Shown here piece after piece: positions 9,365 through 17,583 of a stretch of DNA of 29,985 nt. The DNA is from an uncultured Clostridia bacterium. Its GTDB lineage: Bacteria > Bacillota > Clostridia > TANB77 > CAG-508. The translations under genes were made by a program, and so were the position numbers. The stretch is taken from positions 1-29,985 of the forward strand of contig CAKPHD010000018.1 in assembly GCA_934155625.1 (NCBI GenBank), read 5' to 3'. The notes beneath the pieces were generated by a model. The model was not told the DNA's origin, did not search any database, and saw nothing but the letters and a program-made list of their open reading frames with translations. How positions within the stretch are numbered: the stretch's first letter is position 1; each line of letters begins with the position of its first letter.

Positions 9365-10507
9365 GTGATTCAAGTTGAAAACATTACAAAAAAATACGGA
9401 AGCTTTACTGCCGTAAACAATATCAATTTTGAAATTGATGAAGGAGAAATTGTAGGATTTTTAGGACCAAATGGTGCAGGTAAAAGTACAACAATGAACA
9501 TGATTACAGGTTTTATTGAACCAACATCAGGAAGAATAATCATTGATGGTTATGATATTTCTAAAAAACCTAGAAAAGCAAAAAGAAAAATTGGATACAT
9601 GCCAGAAGGAGTGCCATTATATAGTGATTTAACTGTTAAAGAATTTGTAACATACATGGCAGAACTAAAAGGTGTACCAAGAAAAGAAAAGAAGGACAAA
9701 GTACAAAAAGCAATTGAAGAGACTGGATTGCAAGATGTACAAAATAAACTAACGAAAAATCTTTCAAGAGGATATAAACAAAGGGTAAGTATGGCTGGAG
9801 CTTTAGTAAGTAATCCTAAAGTAATAATTCTTGATGAGCCTACAGTCGGATTAGATCCAAAACAAGTTACGGAAATAAGAGCTTTGATAAAAGAACTAGG
9901 AAAAGAACATACAGTAATATTAAGTTCTCATATCTTATCAGAAGTTAGTCAAATTTGTAATAGGGTTATTATTATAAATAATGGACAAATTATAGCTGTT
10001 GACACACCAGAAAATCTAGAGAAAAAAGTTGTTACAGATAATTCAGTATATGTAACAGTAGAAGATACAGAAAATAAAATGGAAACAATAAAAGAAAAAT
10101 TACCAGAGATAAAAGAAGTAAAACTAATTACAGAAAATGAAGATAATACAAAAAAGTATATGATAACTGCAAATTCAGATGTAGATTTAAGAAAGAATAT
10201 ATTCGAAACATTTGCTAAAGAAGGAATAACTATATTTGAAATGAAGAAATCTGATGTTACTTTAGAAGATGCATTTATGCAATTAATTGAGAAAAAAGAA
10301 GAAGTACATGATGAGGTTAAAGTTGAAACAGTATCTAAAAATGAAGAAAATAAAGAAGAAAATATTGAAGTAACAGAAGAAAATGCTGAAGAAGAAAAGT
10401 CTGAAGAAGAAAAGACTACTGAGGAAAATACTGAAGAAAATACTGAAGAAAAAAATGAAGAGACTCAAGAGCAAGAAAACAAACAAGAAGAAGGGGGACA
10501 AGAATAA
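9365..10507 (+). CDS. ABC transporter ATP-binding protein (GldA/NosF-like) with acidic tail
   Basis: This 380-aa ATPase powers the ABC-2 permease encoded next. Counting from GTG 9365, Walker A (GPNGAGKST) is at 34-42, the signature LSRGY at 133-137, Walker B (IILDEP) at 154-159 and the H-loop histidine at 189. A C-terminal accessory region runs to about 305. The last ~70 residues (about 308-380) are a low-complexity Glu-rich tail that is not part of the usual fold. The GTG was chosen because AGGAGG (9350-9355) sits nine bases upstream, while an in-frame ATG at 9329 lies in the promoter -10 box and has no ribosome site. The stop codon overlaps the permease start by one base (TAATG), so the two are probably translationally coupled. 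The transported substrate is unknown. Confidence 0.9.
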   Translation: MIQVENITKKYGSFTAVNNINFEIDEGEIVGFLGPNGAGKSTTMNMITGFIEPTSGRIIIDGYDISKKPRKAKRKIGYMPEGVPLYSDLTVKEFVTYMAELKGVPRKEKKDKVQKAIEETGLQDVQNKLTKNLSRGYKQRVSMAGALVSNPKVIILDEPTVGLDPKQVTEIRALIKELGKEHTVILSSHILSEVSQICNRVIIINNGQIIAVDTPENLEKKVVTDNSVYVTVEDTENKMETIKEKLPEIKEVKLITENEDNTKKYMITANSDVDLRKNIFETFAKEGITIFEMKKSDVTLEDAFMQLIEKKEEVHDEVKVETVSKNEENKEENIEVTEENAEEEKSEEEKTTEENTEENTEEKNEETQEQENKQEEGGQE

Positions 10508-11190
10508 TGTGGGCTGTATATAAAAAGGAGTTGAAAAGTTATTTTTTATCTCCAATAGGATATGTAGTAATTGGAATACTTTTATTAGTATGTAGTGTAT
10601 TCTTTTATCTAACAACAGTAAGTTCTGGAAGTGTAGATTTAGGTGGGTTATATTTTTATGTTGCATTATATGGGCTAATAATAACAGTACCAATATTAAC
10701 AATGAGAATGTTTGCAGAAGAAAGAAAAACAGGAACAGAGCAATTAATATTAACATCACAAGTTGGAATTCCAGGAGTTGTATTTGGAAAATTTTTAGCT
10801 GCAATGACTGTTATAGTTATAGCATTATTAATATCATTTATGTATTTTGGAATAATGTGTTATTTTGGAAGTCCAAATATATTAGTAATATTAGTTACAA
10901 TGTTAGGATTTTTACTAATTAGTGCTGCTGCAATTGCAGTAGGTATGTTTGCATCAAGTATAACAGAAAATCAGATAATAGCAGGTATTATAACAATTGC
11001 ATTTTTAATAATAACTTTGTTTACACCAGATTTGAATATAGGATTGCCAGATATATCTATAATGAGTTTTTATCAAAAATTCCCAACAGGTGTAATCTCA
11101 TTATCTGAGGTAGTAGGACCACTAACACTTATGGCAATGTTTATAGCATTTACCATAATTGTAATGCAAAGAAGAAAATTAGTAAAATAG
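10507..11190 (+). CDS. ABC-2 type permease (GldF/NosY-like)
   Basis: The protein is 227 aa and very hydrophobic, with about six predicted membrane segments, the first at roughly 14-37. The motif FAEERKTGTEQLILTS, in the loop after the second segment, is typical of ABC-2 permeases of the GldF/NosY type. It ends with the basic tail QRRKLVK. It should form the membrane channel for the ATPase encoded immediately upstream, whose stop it overlaps by one base, and work with the membrane-anchored protein encoded 18 bases downstream. GldF-like modules occur in many non-gliding bacteria, so motility should not be inferred. Confidence 0.88.
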   Translation: MWAVYKKELKSYFLSPIGYVVIGILLLVCSVFFYLTTVSSGSVDLGGLYFYVALYGLIITVPILTMRMFAEERKTGTEQLILTSQVGIPGVVFGKFLAAMTVIVIALLISFMYFGIMCYFGSPNILVILVTMLGFLLISAAAIAVGMFASSITENQIIAGIITIAFLIITLFTPDLNIGLPDISIMSFYQKFPTGVISLSEVVGPLTLMAMFIAFTIIVMQRRKLVK

Positions 11191-11208
11191 ATAGGAGAGG
11201 AAAATAAC

Positions 11209-12702
11209 GTGAAAAAAGAGAAAAAACTAAAAAAAGAGAAGAAAGAAAAAAAATCTAATAAATTTTTTGGAATCTTAAAAAATAAATGGTTATTAAAAGG
11301 TACAACTACTCTTCTTTTAGTAGCAATAGTAATTGCATGCTATGTACTAATAAATTGGGGAGTATCAAAAGTAAATATAGAAGATATAGATTGTACAACT
11401 AAAAAATTATACTCTTTATCAGATGAGTCTAAAAACAAACTAAAAGATTTAGACAAAGATGTAACAATAGAATTAATAAACATGGGAAGTTATAATTATG
11501 TAAGTGAATATGCAAATAAATATGCTGCAATAAACTCAAAAGTAACAGTTGAAACAATAGATGATTTATCATCAAGAGTTGATTTGCAAACTAAATATAG
11601 TCTAGAATCAACAGGAAATTTAATAGTTGTAAAATCTGGAGAAAAAGAAAAAACAATATCAGTAAGTGACTTATATACTTATGATTATTCAACAGGTAAA
11701 CAAATAGATAAAACAGAAGAGGCTATTACAAATGCTATTGTAGAAGTAACAGTTGAACAAAAGCCTCATGTATACATCTTGTCAGGAAAAACTTATTATG
11801 ATACAGAAAAAGCATTATCAACAATAGTTTCAGACTTAAAAGATGAATCAAATGATGTAGATTATTTAGACATATTAAAACAAGGAGATGTTCCAACAGA
11901 TTGTAGTTGTTTAGTAATTACAACATTATCACAAGACTTAACAGAAGCAGAATCAGATAAAATATTAGAATATATAAACAATGGTGGGAAAATCTTAATG
12001 TTAACATCTCAAAATATGTTAAACTTTGAGACACCAAACTTTAACAAAATATTAGAACAATATGGAATATCTATAGAATATGGAGCTTTAATAGAACAAG
12101 ATAGTGGAAAAATGCTACAAAATGCACCAAATACAATAATAGAAGATGTAAGTGCAAGCTTTATGAACAAATTAGATATGAAAATAAAAATGTGTGCAAT
12201 AAATGCTGGAAAAATTAATTTTGCAGATAGTGATAAATTAAAAGAATTAGGAGTAACATATGAAACAATTGCATCAACAAGTGATACAGCATTTGTAAGA
12301 ACAAACTTTAATGCAAAATCATTATCAAAAACTGATGAAGACAAAGATGAAGGAAGTGCTGTAATCGGAGCTTATGCAGAGAAAAAGATTTCAGATGATA
12401 AAACTTCAAAATTAATAATATATTCAAATGAATTATTTGCATCAGATATAACAGTATCAATAAATACACAATACTATACTTATGCTTCAGAATTATACAA
12501 TAATAAAGATGTAGTATTAAATTCACTTTCTCATTTAACAGAAAGAGATGATACAATAGTTATAAGAAAAACAAATGAAGCAGAAAAATATACTGTTTCT
12601 GACCAAGAAGATGTTATAATAAAAACAATAATATTTGTAGTTCCATTAATAATTATATTTATTGGAATAGTAGTATGGATTTTTAGAAGAAGAAAAGCAT
12701 AA
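11209..12702 (+). CDS. GldG-like ABC transporter auxiliary protein
   Basis: This 497-aa protein starts at GTG behind AGGAGAGG. The first ~18 residues are almost all Lys and Glu (strongly basic), followed by a membrane helix at about 31-50. A large, presumably extracytoplasmic region follows. It includes a segment at about 185-270 (KPHVYILSGK ... DKILEYINNGGKILML) like the accessory domain of GldG-type proteins. A second helix lies near 470-490, and the protein ends RRRKA. This two-helix, large-outer-domain architecture and the position third in an ATPase-permease-accessory operon match GldG-like proteins. The role is unknown. A strong terminator follows. Confidence 0.85.
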   Translation: MKKEKKLKKEKKEKKSNKFFGILKNKWLLKGTTTLLLVAIVIACYVLINWGVSKVNIEDIDCTTKKLYSLSDESKNKLKDLDKDVTIELINMGSYNYVSEYANKYAAINSKVTVETIDDLSSRVDLQTKYSLESTGNLIVVKSGEKEKTISVSDLYTYDYSTGKQIDKTEEAITNAIVEVTVEQKPHVYILSGKTYYDTEKALSTIVSDLKDESNDVDYLDILKQGDVPTDCSCLVITTLSQDLTEAESDKILEYINNGGKILMLTSQNMLNFETPNFNKILEQYGISIEYGALIEQDSGKMLQNAPNTIIEDVSASFMNKLDMKIKMCAINAGKINFADSDKLKELGVTYETIASTSDTAFVRTNFNAKSLSKTDEDKDEGSAVIGAYAEKKISDDKTSKLIIYSNELFASDITVSINTQYYTYASELYNNKDVVLNSLSHLTERDDTIVIRKTNEAEKYTVSDQEDVIIKTIIFVVPLIIIFIGIVVWIFRRRKA

Positions 12703-12711
12703 AATTTATTT

Positions 12712-12738
12712 AAGAGTACCAATTTTGGTACTCTTTTT
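12712..12738 (+). terminator. Terminator of the Gld-like ABC operon
   Basis: A perfect 10-bp stem (AAGAGTACCA / TGGTACTCTT) with a 4-base loop leads into a T run, 10 bases after the stop of the GldG-like gene. Confidence 0.92.
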
Positions 12739-12782
12739 GTATAAATTGCAATTTGAATAATATACTGATACAAGAGGTATAT

Positions 12783-13793
12783 ATGAAAGAAATATTTGCA
12801 ATTATGTTAGTTATAATAGGGGCGTTGATTGGTGCGGGCTTTGCATCAGGCCAGGAAATTTATTCTTTTTTTTATTCTTATGGGATTATTGGATTAATAG
12901 GAATAATTGTAACATGTAGTCTAATTAGTTTTATTATTTATAAGACATTAAAAATAATATGTGATAATAATATAGAAAATTATGATGAGTTTTTGAGCAT
13001 ATTTATTAAAAATTCTAAAATTACAAAATTAATAAATATAATATTAAATATATTATTATTAGTAACTTTTTATATAATGATAGCAGGTTTTGGAGCTTAT
13101 TTTAATCAAGAATTAGGAATAAATAGTATTATAGGAAGTGCAATATTGGCTGTTTTATCAGCAGTAGTGTTTTTTACAAGTGTAAAAGGTGTGCTTAAAG
13201 TGAGTGAATTTGTGGTTCCATTATTATTATTTTTTATAATTTTGATAGGATGTAGGAATTTACTAACTATACATGTTGGGGCAGATATTTTGCATGTAAA
13301 AAATGGCTGGTTAATAAGTAGTATAGTTTATTGTAGTTACAATATAATACTATTAATACCAACATTAATTTCAATAAAAAGTCAGATAGTAAAACAAAAT
13401 AATATAAGATATATTGCAATATTATGTGGGATATTAATGACAACTATATCAATATTAATTTATATGTTATTAATGAAATGTAATGTGGATGTACAAACAC
13501 TAGAAATGCCGATTGTTTATGTAATAAGACATTTTTTCCCGGAATATAAAATTATTTATGCTTTTATAATTTTAGCTTCAATTTTTACTACTGCGATTTC
13601 TTTAGGAATTGGTTTTTTACAAAATGTGTGTAAAAATGGAAGGGGTTATCCACAGTTTGTTATTTTTATGTGTATAACTAGTCTCATAATTTCGAAAATC
13701 GGTTTTTCAAAATTGGTTAATTTTTTATATCCTTTTTTTGGATATTTAGGTATAATGCAAATTTTTGCAATTCTTTCTTATAAAAAAGATTAA
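12783..13793 (+). CDS. YkvI-family membrane protein
   Basis: This 336-aa protein has about ten hydrophobic segments. The N-terminus (MKEIFAIMLVIIGALIGAGF, then ASGQEI and a FF..YG pattern) matches the uncharacterised YkvI family, which is distantly like amino-acid/sodium symporters. The unwound GxGFASGQE segment in the first helix is the best family marker. The start is ATG 12783, behind GAGG. A TTG 30 bases upstream in the same frame has no ribosome site and adds residues that do not fit the family. The gene appears monocistronic, and the transported compound is unknown. A large palindrome follows ten bases after the stop. Confidence 0.8.
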   Translation: MKEIFAIMLVIIGALIGAGFASGQEIYSFFYSYGIIGLIGIIVTCSLISFIIYKTLKIICDNNIENYDEFLSIFIKNSKITKLINIILNILLLVTFYIMIAGFGAYFNQELGINSIIGSAILAVLSAVVFFTSVKGVLKVSEFVVPLLLFFIILIGCRNLLTIHVGADILHVKNGWLISSIVYCSYNIILLIPTLISIKSQIVKQNNIRYIAILCGILMTTISILIYMLLMKCNVDVQTLEMPIVYVIRHFFPEYKIIYAFIILASIFTTAISLGIGFLQNVCKNGRGYPQFVIFMCITSLIISKIGFSKLVNFLYPFFGYLGIMQIFAILSYKKD

Positions 13794-13802
13794 TAAAATA
13801 TT

Positions 13803-13991
13803 TATTAGAAATCAAAAAGATAAATTTTCCATTTCATTCCTCGGCTTATTACAAACCTTTAGAAATTCTAATTCGTTTTATGGCTCCCTTCCACTATCGT
13901 GAACTCTTTCCATAAAACTTCATAGAATTTCTAGTGGTTTTACATGCACATTCGTCACTTCATTTCAAATTTATCTTTTTGATTTCTAATA
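13803..13991. repeat. 189-bp imperfect palindrome in the intergenic gap
   Basis: The outer arms 13803-13827 and 13967-13991 are perfect 25-bp inverted repeats. Inside them, 13853-13870 pairs with 13923-13940 (18 positions, one mismatch and one G-U), and 13875-13883 pairs with 13910-13918 (9 bp). The tip is about 26 bases. The stems are nested in register, so the element could fold as one long interrupted hairpin in DNA or RNA. It fills most of the space between the YkvI-like gene and the next promoter and contains no credible ORF. It could be a MITE/REP-like dispersed repeat or a structured RNA. Confidence 0.85.
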
Positions 13992-14024
13992 TTATATTAT
14001 TAAGAGAGTCTTATTAAAAAAGTA

Positions 14025-14052
14025 TTGCAAAAAATAGGTGTTATGGTATAAT
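14025..14052 (+). promoter_or_regulatory. Promoter of the DUF5711-CvpA pair
   Basis: TTGCAA (14025-14030) and a consensus TATAAT (14047-14052) are 16 bases apart, about 30 bases upstream of the start codon and 33 bases beyond the palindrome. Confidence 0.75.
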
Positions 14053-14084
14053 ATAGGCAAATATCAAAAGACAAGGAGAATAAA

Positions 14085-15269
14085 ATGAAAGATTTTTTGG
14101 CTGAAGAGCTACAGAATCGTAAAAAAACAAGAATTCTAAAAATAGCAATACTAGTACTAGTAATAATAATTTTACTTGCAATAATTACTTGTATAATTAT
14201 ATATTATAATAACATAAACTTTAGACAGTGGTGTGATGAAAATATTTTAAGAAAAGAAATAACAGAAGCTAAGACAAAAAGCATAGATTTAGAAGGCGAT
14301 GATAATACACAAGTATATGCATATGAAAAATACTTATGTGTATTTAGAAAAAAGAAATTAGAAATTTATAATAGAGTAGGAACTCAGGTTGGAAAACTAG
14401 AATTAGATATAAACGAGGCAGAGTTTATAACAGCAGGAAGATATCTGGCAATATGTGAAAAAGATGGATCAAAGTTTTATCTAATATGTGGCAAAGAAAA
14501 ATTGTTTGAAAAAGAAATAGAAGGAAATATTAGTCAAATTAATGTAAGTAATAATGGATATGTTTCAATAGTTATATCAAATACAAGTTATAAATCAGTT
14601 GTAGATGTATTTGATAAAACAGGAAATGAAGTTTTTAAAACAAATCTTGTATCTGCAAGAGTAGTGGATGTAAGTATGTCACAAGATAGTAAGTACTTAG
14701 CAATTGCAGAAATTGATTTATCAGGAATAATTATACAATCAAGTATACAAGTAGTATCAATGGAATTAGCAAAAACTAATCCAAGTACAGCAATATTATA
14801 TAAATATGATGCACCAGTAGACAAAATGATAATGAATATAGAATATCAGGAGCAAAATAAATTGATATGCATGTACAGTGATGGAATTGAATATTTAGAA
14901 GAAAAAAATAGTACCAATTTAGTTAATTTCGAAGATAAAAAATTATCATTTATGACAATAGAATTAAGTAATAGAATAGCAATTGTAGATGAAATATCAA
15001 CAGGTGGATACACAGCAGATACTAATGTCCAAATAATAAATCCAACAACAAAAACCGAAAGGTGTTATATGACAGAAAATATAGCAAAATCAATAGAAAC
15101 TTCAGATAACAAAATGGCTATAAATTTTGGAACAGAATTACATATAATTAATAAAAATGGCATATTATTAAAAAAATATATATCTGATACAGAAATAAAT
15201 AATATAGTTATGACAGATGCATTAGTTGGAATAGTATATAAAGATAGAATTAAAATTATAAATTTTTAA
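14085..15269 (+). CDS. DUF5711 family membrane-anchored protein
   Basis: This 394-aa protein has a short basic cytoplasmic N-terminus, one helix at about 18-41, and a long outer region made of repeated beta-rich units. Examples are YEKYLCVFRKKKLEIYN and DSKYLAIAEIDLSG, and the pattern is consistent with a beta-propeller. This architecture and its pairing with a CvpA-like gene match the uncharacterised DUF5711 family of Clostridia. AAGGAG precedes the ATG. The CvpA-like gene starts 22 bases after the stop, so they are likely co-transcribed. No catalytic motif was seen, and the function is unknown. Confidence 0.72.
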   Translation: MKDFLAEELQNRKKTRILKIAILVLVIIILLAIITCIIIYYNNINFRQWCDENILRKEITEAKTKSIDLEGDDNTQVYAYEKYLCVFRKKKLEIYNRVGTQVGKLELDINEAEFITAGRYLAICEKDGSKFYLICGKEKLFEKEIEGNISQINVSNNGYVSIVISNTSYKSVVDVFDKTGNEVFKTNLVSARVVDVSMSQDSKYLAIAEIDLSGIIIQSSIQVVSMELAKTNPSTAILYKYDAPVDKMIMNIEYQEQNKLICMYSDGIEYLEEKNSTNLVNFEDKKLSFMTIELSNRIAIVDEISTGGYTADTNVQIINPTTKTERCYMTENIAKSIETSDNKMAINFGTELHIINKNGILLKKYISDTEINNIVMTDALVGIVYKDRIKIINF

Positions 15270-15291
15270 ACAAAGAAAGAAGGAAAATAAT

Positions 15292-15936
15292 ATGGGAATA
15301 ATTTTAGATATAATAATTGTTGCAATAATTGCATTAAATATTTATATATGTTATAAAAAAGGACTAGTAAAATTAGCAGTAGGGTTAATAGCAGTAGTTG
15401 TTGCAATAATATTAGCAATAGTTTTATATAAACCAGTTTCAAATTTAATAATAAAAAATACTGAAGTTGATAAAAAAATAGAAAATCTAATAATTGAAAA
15501 CTTTTCTGCAAATACAGAAGATGGTGGAGAAACAAAATATGTAGGACTTATTGATTATTTAGAAAAATATGCTAATGATGCAGTAACAAAAACACAAAAT
15601 GAAATTGTATATGAAACAGCAGGGACAATGGCTGTAAAAATAACTAATATTATAGTGTTGCTTGCAATTTTTATAATAGCAAGAGCAGTGTTAGTATTAC
15701 TTACATTTGTATCAGATGCTATAACCTCATTGCCATTAATAAAACAATGTAATGAAGTTGGAGGAATTGTATATGGTATTATAAAAGCACTATTAATAGT
15801 ATATATATTATTAGCGATGGTATTTTTAATAATTTTAATATCAGGAAATAGCACAATTTCAAATTTAGTATCTACTTCATATATAACAAAATTCTTTTAT
15901 AACAATAATATATTATTAAATATTATATTTAAATAA
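15292..15936 (+). CDS. CvpA family membrane protein
   Basis: A 214-aa protein with an N-terminal membrane pair (about 1-20 and 25-46), a hydrophilic middle, and further hydrophobic segments near 110-135 and 155-185. The start, MGIILDIIIVAIIALNIYIC then YKKGLVK, matches the CvpA family (colicin V production-like). These proteins are widespread, often poorly understood, and linked to envelope stress in some bacteria. AGAAGGA precedes the ATG. It is second in an apparent operon with the DUF5711 gene and is closed by a hairpin terminator. Confidence 0.75.
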   Translation: MGIILDIIIVAIIALNIYICYKKGLVKLAVGLIAVVVAIILAIVLYKPVSNLIIKNTEVDKKIENLIIENFSANTEDGGETKYVGLIDYLEKYANDAVTKTQNEIVYETAGTMAVKITNIIVLLAIFIIARAVLVLLTFVSDAITSLPLIKQCNEVGGIVYGIIKALLIVYILLAMVFLIILISGNSTISNLVSTSYITKFFYNNNILLNIIFK

Positions 15937-15952
15937 AAGGCAGATAAATATG

Positions 15953-16011
15953 GCGAGCCTAATATTTTCTTAAAATTTATATTTGATAGAAAATATTAGA
16001 CTTGCTTTTTT
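15953..16011 (+). terminator. Terminator of the DUF5711-CvpA operon
   Basis: GCGAGCCTAATATTTTC (15953-15969) pairs with GAAAATATTAGACTTGC (15989-16005), with two non-Watson-Crick positions and a 19-base loop, followed by TTTTTT. Confidence 0.85.
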
Positions 16012-16063
16012 GTTCAATAATTGTGAAGATATTGTGAAAATTATTAAAAAAATGGAATAACTG

Positions 16064-16092
16064 TTGAAAAATACCAAAAAGTTTGATATAGT
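16064..16092 (+). promoter_or_regulatory. Promoter of the LCP gene
   Basis: TTGAAA (16064-16069) and TATAGT (16087-16092) are separated by 17 bases, about 32 bases upstream of the LCP start codon. Confidence 0.75.
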
Positions 16093-16123
16093 AAACTAGT
16101 AATATTAAAATTAGGAGGATGTC

Positions 16124-17533
16124 ATGACTCAAAAGCATGAAAACAAAAGAGAAAAAAAAGTAAAGAAGAAAAAGAAAAAATCAAAAGTTTTAAAACGAAT
16201 ATTAATAGGATTAATAATATTATTACTTGTATTGGTAATAGGAATTACATATAAGGTACAAAAAAATGGAGGCGGTCTTCAAGGTCTATTATCAACATTA
16301 GTAGGACATGATGAAGAAACATTAAAAAATTTAGAACCAATCCAAGTGTTGTTGATGGGAGTAAGTACAGACAATGGAGTAAAATTAACAGATACAATAA
16401 TAGTTGGAACATATGACCCTAAAACGCAAAAAGCATCATTATTATCAATTCCACGAGATACATTTGTTGGGAAAAATCCAAAAACAGGAACAGGAATGGA
16501 TAAAATAAATGCTCTATATCAAAAAAGCCCAGAAAAAACATTAGAAAAAGTAAATGAATTAACAGGATTAAATATAAAATATTATATGGTAATAGATAAT
16601 CAAGCACTTATAAAATTAGTAGATGTAATTGGTGGAGTAGATTTTTATGTACCTATAGATATGGTATATGATGATCCATCTCAAGACTTACACATAAACT
16701 TAAAAGAGGGACAACAAAAATTAGATGGAAACAAAGCTGAGCAACTTTTAAGATATAGACATGGAAATTTAGACAAAAAGACTGGAAAATATTTAGGAAC
16801 ATATCCAGAAGAATATGGCGGAAATGACTATGGAAGAATGAGAACACAAAGAGAATTTATGATAGAAACAGTAAAGCAAACAATACAAGCCAAAAATATT
16901 CTAAAAGTAAAAGAAATTATTGATATTGCATATGAATATGTAGAAACAAATTTATCAATATCAGTAATAAAAGACTATGTACCATATGCTGTAAGTATTG
17001 ATGTAAATAACATACAAAGTGCAGTAATACCAGGGGGGTCATATGGACCACCAACATATTCACTATGGTACTTTATTCCAGACAAAAAAGAAACAGCAGA
17101 ATTAATGAAAGAATTGTATAGTTCAGGTGATGATGATACATCAAGTTCAACAACAGAAAATACAACAAATACAACAAACACATCAACAACAAATAGTGCG
17201 GCTAATAATACATCAACAAATACATCATCATCAACAAGTTCAGTAAGCAAAACAGAGGCTGGAAAAATAAAAGTTGAAATATTAAATGGCTCAAATTCTT
17301 CTGCAAAACTTACGGCTGTAAAGAAAGCATTAACTACAAAAGGATATAAAGTAACAAAAACAACTAATACAACAACTACAGGTAAGACAACAATAATAAA
17401 CAAATCTGATGTAGATACAAAAATTACGGACAATATAAAAGATATACTTGGTGGAGTAGGAGCTGTTTCATCAAGCTCTGTAAGTTCAAGTAATGTAGAC
17501 ATCACGATAATAATAGGAGAAGACTATAAATAA
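16124..17533 (+). CDS. LytR-CpsA-Psr (LCP) family protein with LytR_C domain
   Basis: LCP enzymes transfer lipid-linked glycopolymers (teichoic acids or capsule) onto peptidoglycan at the outer face of the membrane. The 469-aa protein has a Lys-rich cytoplasmic start and one helix at about 26-45. The LCP domain runs from about 73 (IQVLLMGV). Asp90 sits in the LTDT motif, and the catalytic-type Arg is 111 in SIPRDT. Later motifs are VDVIGGVDFYV, LRYRHG and YGRMRTQREFM. A Ser/Thr/Asn linker (about 335-380) leads to a C-terminal LytR_C-like domain (KIKVEILNGS ... NVDITIIIGE). GGAGG precedes the ATG. The gene has its own promoter and shares a terminator with the convergent carboxypeptidase gene, another wall enzyme. 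Confidence 0.93.
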   Translation: MTQKHENKREKKVKKKKKKSKVLKRILIGLIILLLVLVIGITYKVQKNGGGLQGLLSTLVGHDEETLKNLEPIQVLLMGVSTDNGVKLTDTIIVGTYDPKTQKASLLSIPRDTFVGKNPKTGTGMDKINALYQKSPEKTLEKVNELTGLNIKYYMVIDNQALIKLVDVIGGVDFYVPIDMVYDDPSQDLHINLKEGQQKLDGNKAEQLLRYRHGNLDKKTGKYLGTYPEEYGGNDYGRMRTQREFMIETVKQTIQAKNILKVKEIIDIAYEYVETNLSISVIKDYVPYAVSIDVNNIQSAVIPGGSYGPPTYSLWYFIPDKKETAELMKELYSSGDDDTSSSTTENTTNTTNTSTTNSAANNTSTNTSSSTSSVSKTEAGKIKVEILNGSNSSAKLTAVKKALTTKGYKVTKTTNTTTTGKTTIINKSDVDTKITDNIKDILGGVGAVSSSSVSSSNVDITIIIGEDYK

Positions 17534-17536
17534 AAA

Positions 17537-17560
17537 AGAAGCCCTAATTTTAGGGCTTCT
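17537..17560. terminator. Bidirectional terminator between convergent LCP and DacF-like genes
   Basis: The 10-bp stem AGAAGCCCTA / TAGGGCTTCT has a 4-base loop. The minus-strand reading has a T6 run directly after the stem and serves the carboxypeptidase gene. On the plus strand the following tract is weaker (ATAATAAAATTTT). Confidence 0.88.
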
Positions 17561-17583
17561 ATAATAAAATTTTAATTTCAAAA

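Noticed and set aside
10283..10804. Minus-strand open frame of about 173 codons opposite the ABC ATPase tail and permease
   Set aside because: It is Phe/Leu-rich antisense of the Glu-rich tail. The composition is explained by the plus-strand gene.
9365..12702. Naming the ABC operon as gliding motility genes
   Set aside because: GldA/F/G-like modules are common in non-gliding bacteria, and no other gliding genes are present.
16975..17505. Minus-strand open frame of about 176 codons opposite the LCP gene
   Set aside because: It is hydrophobic low-complexity antisense of the Ser/Thr-rich LCP C-terminus, with no ribosome site.
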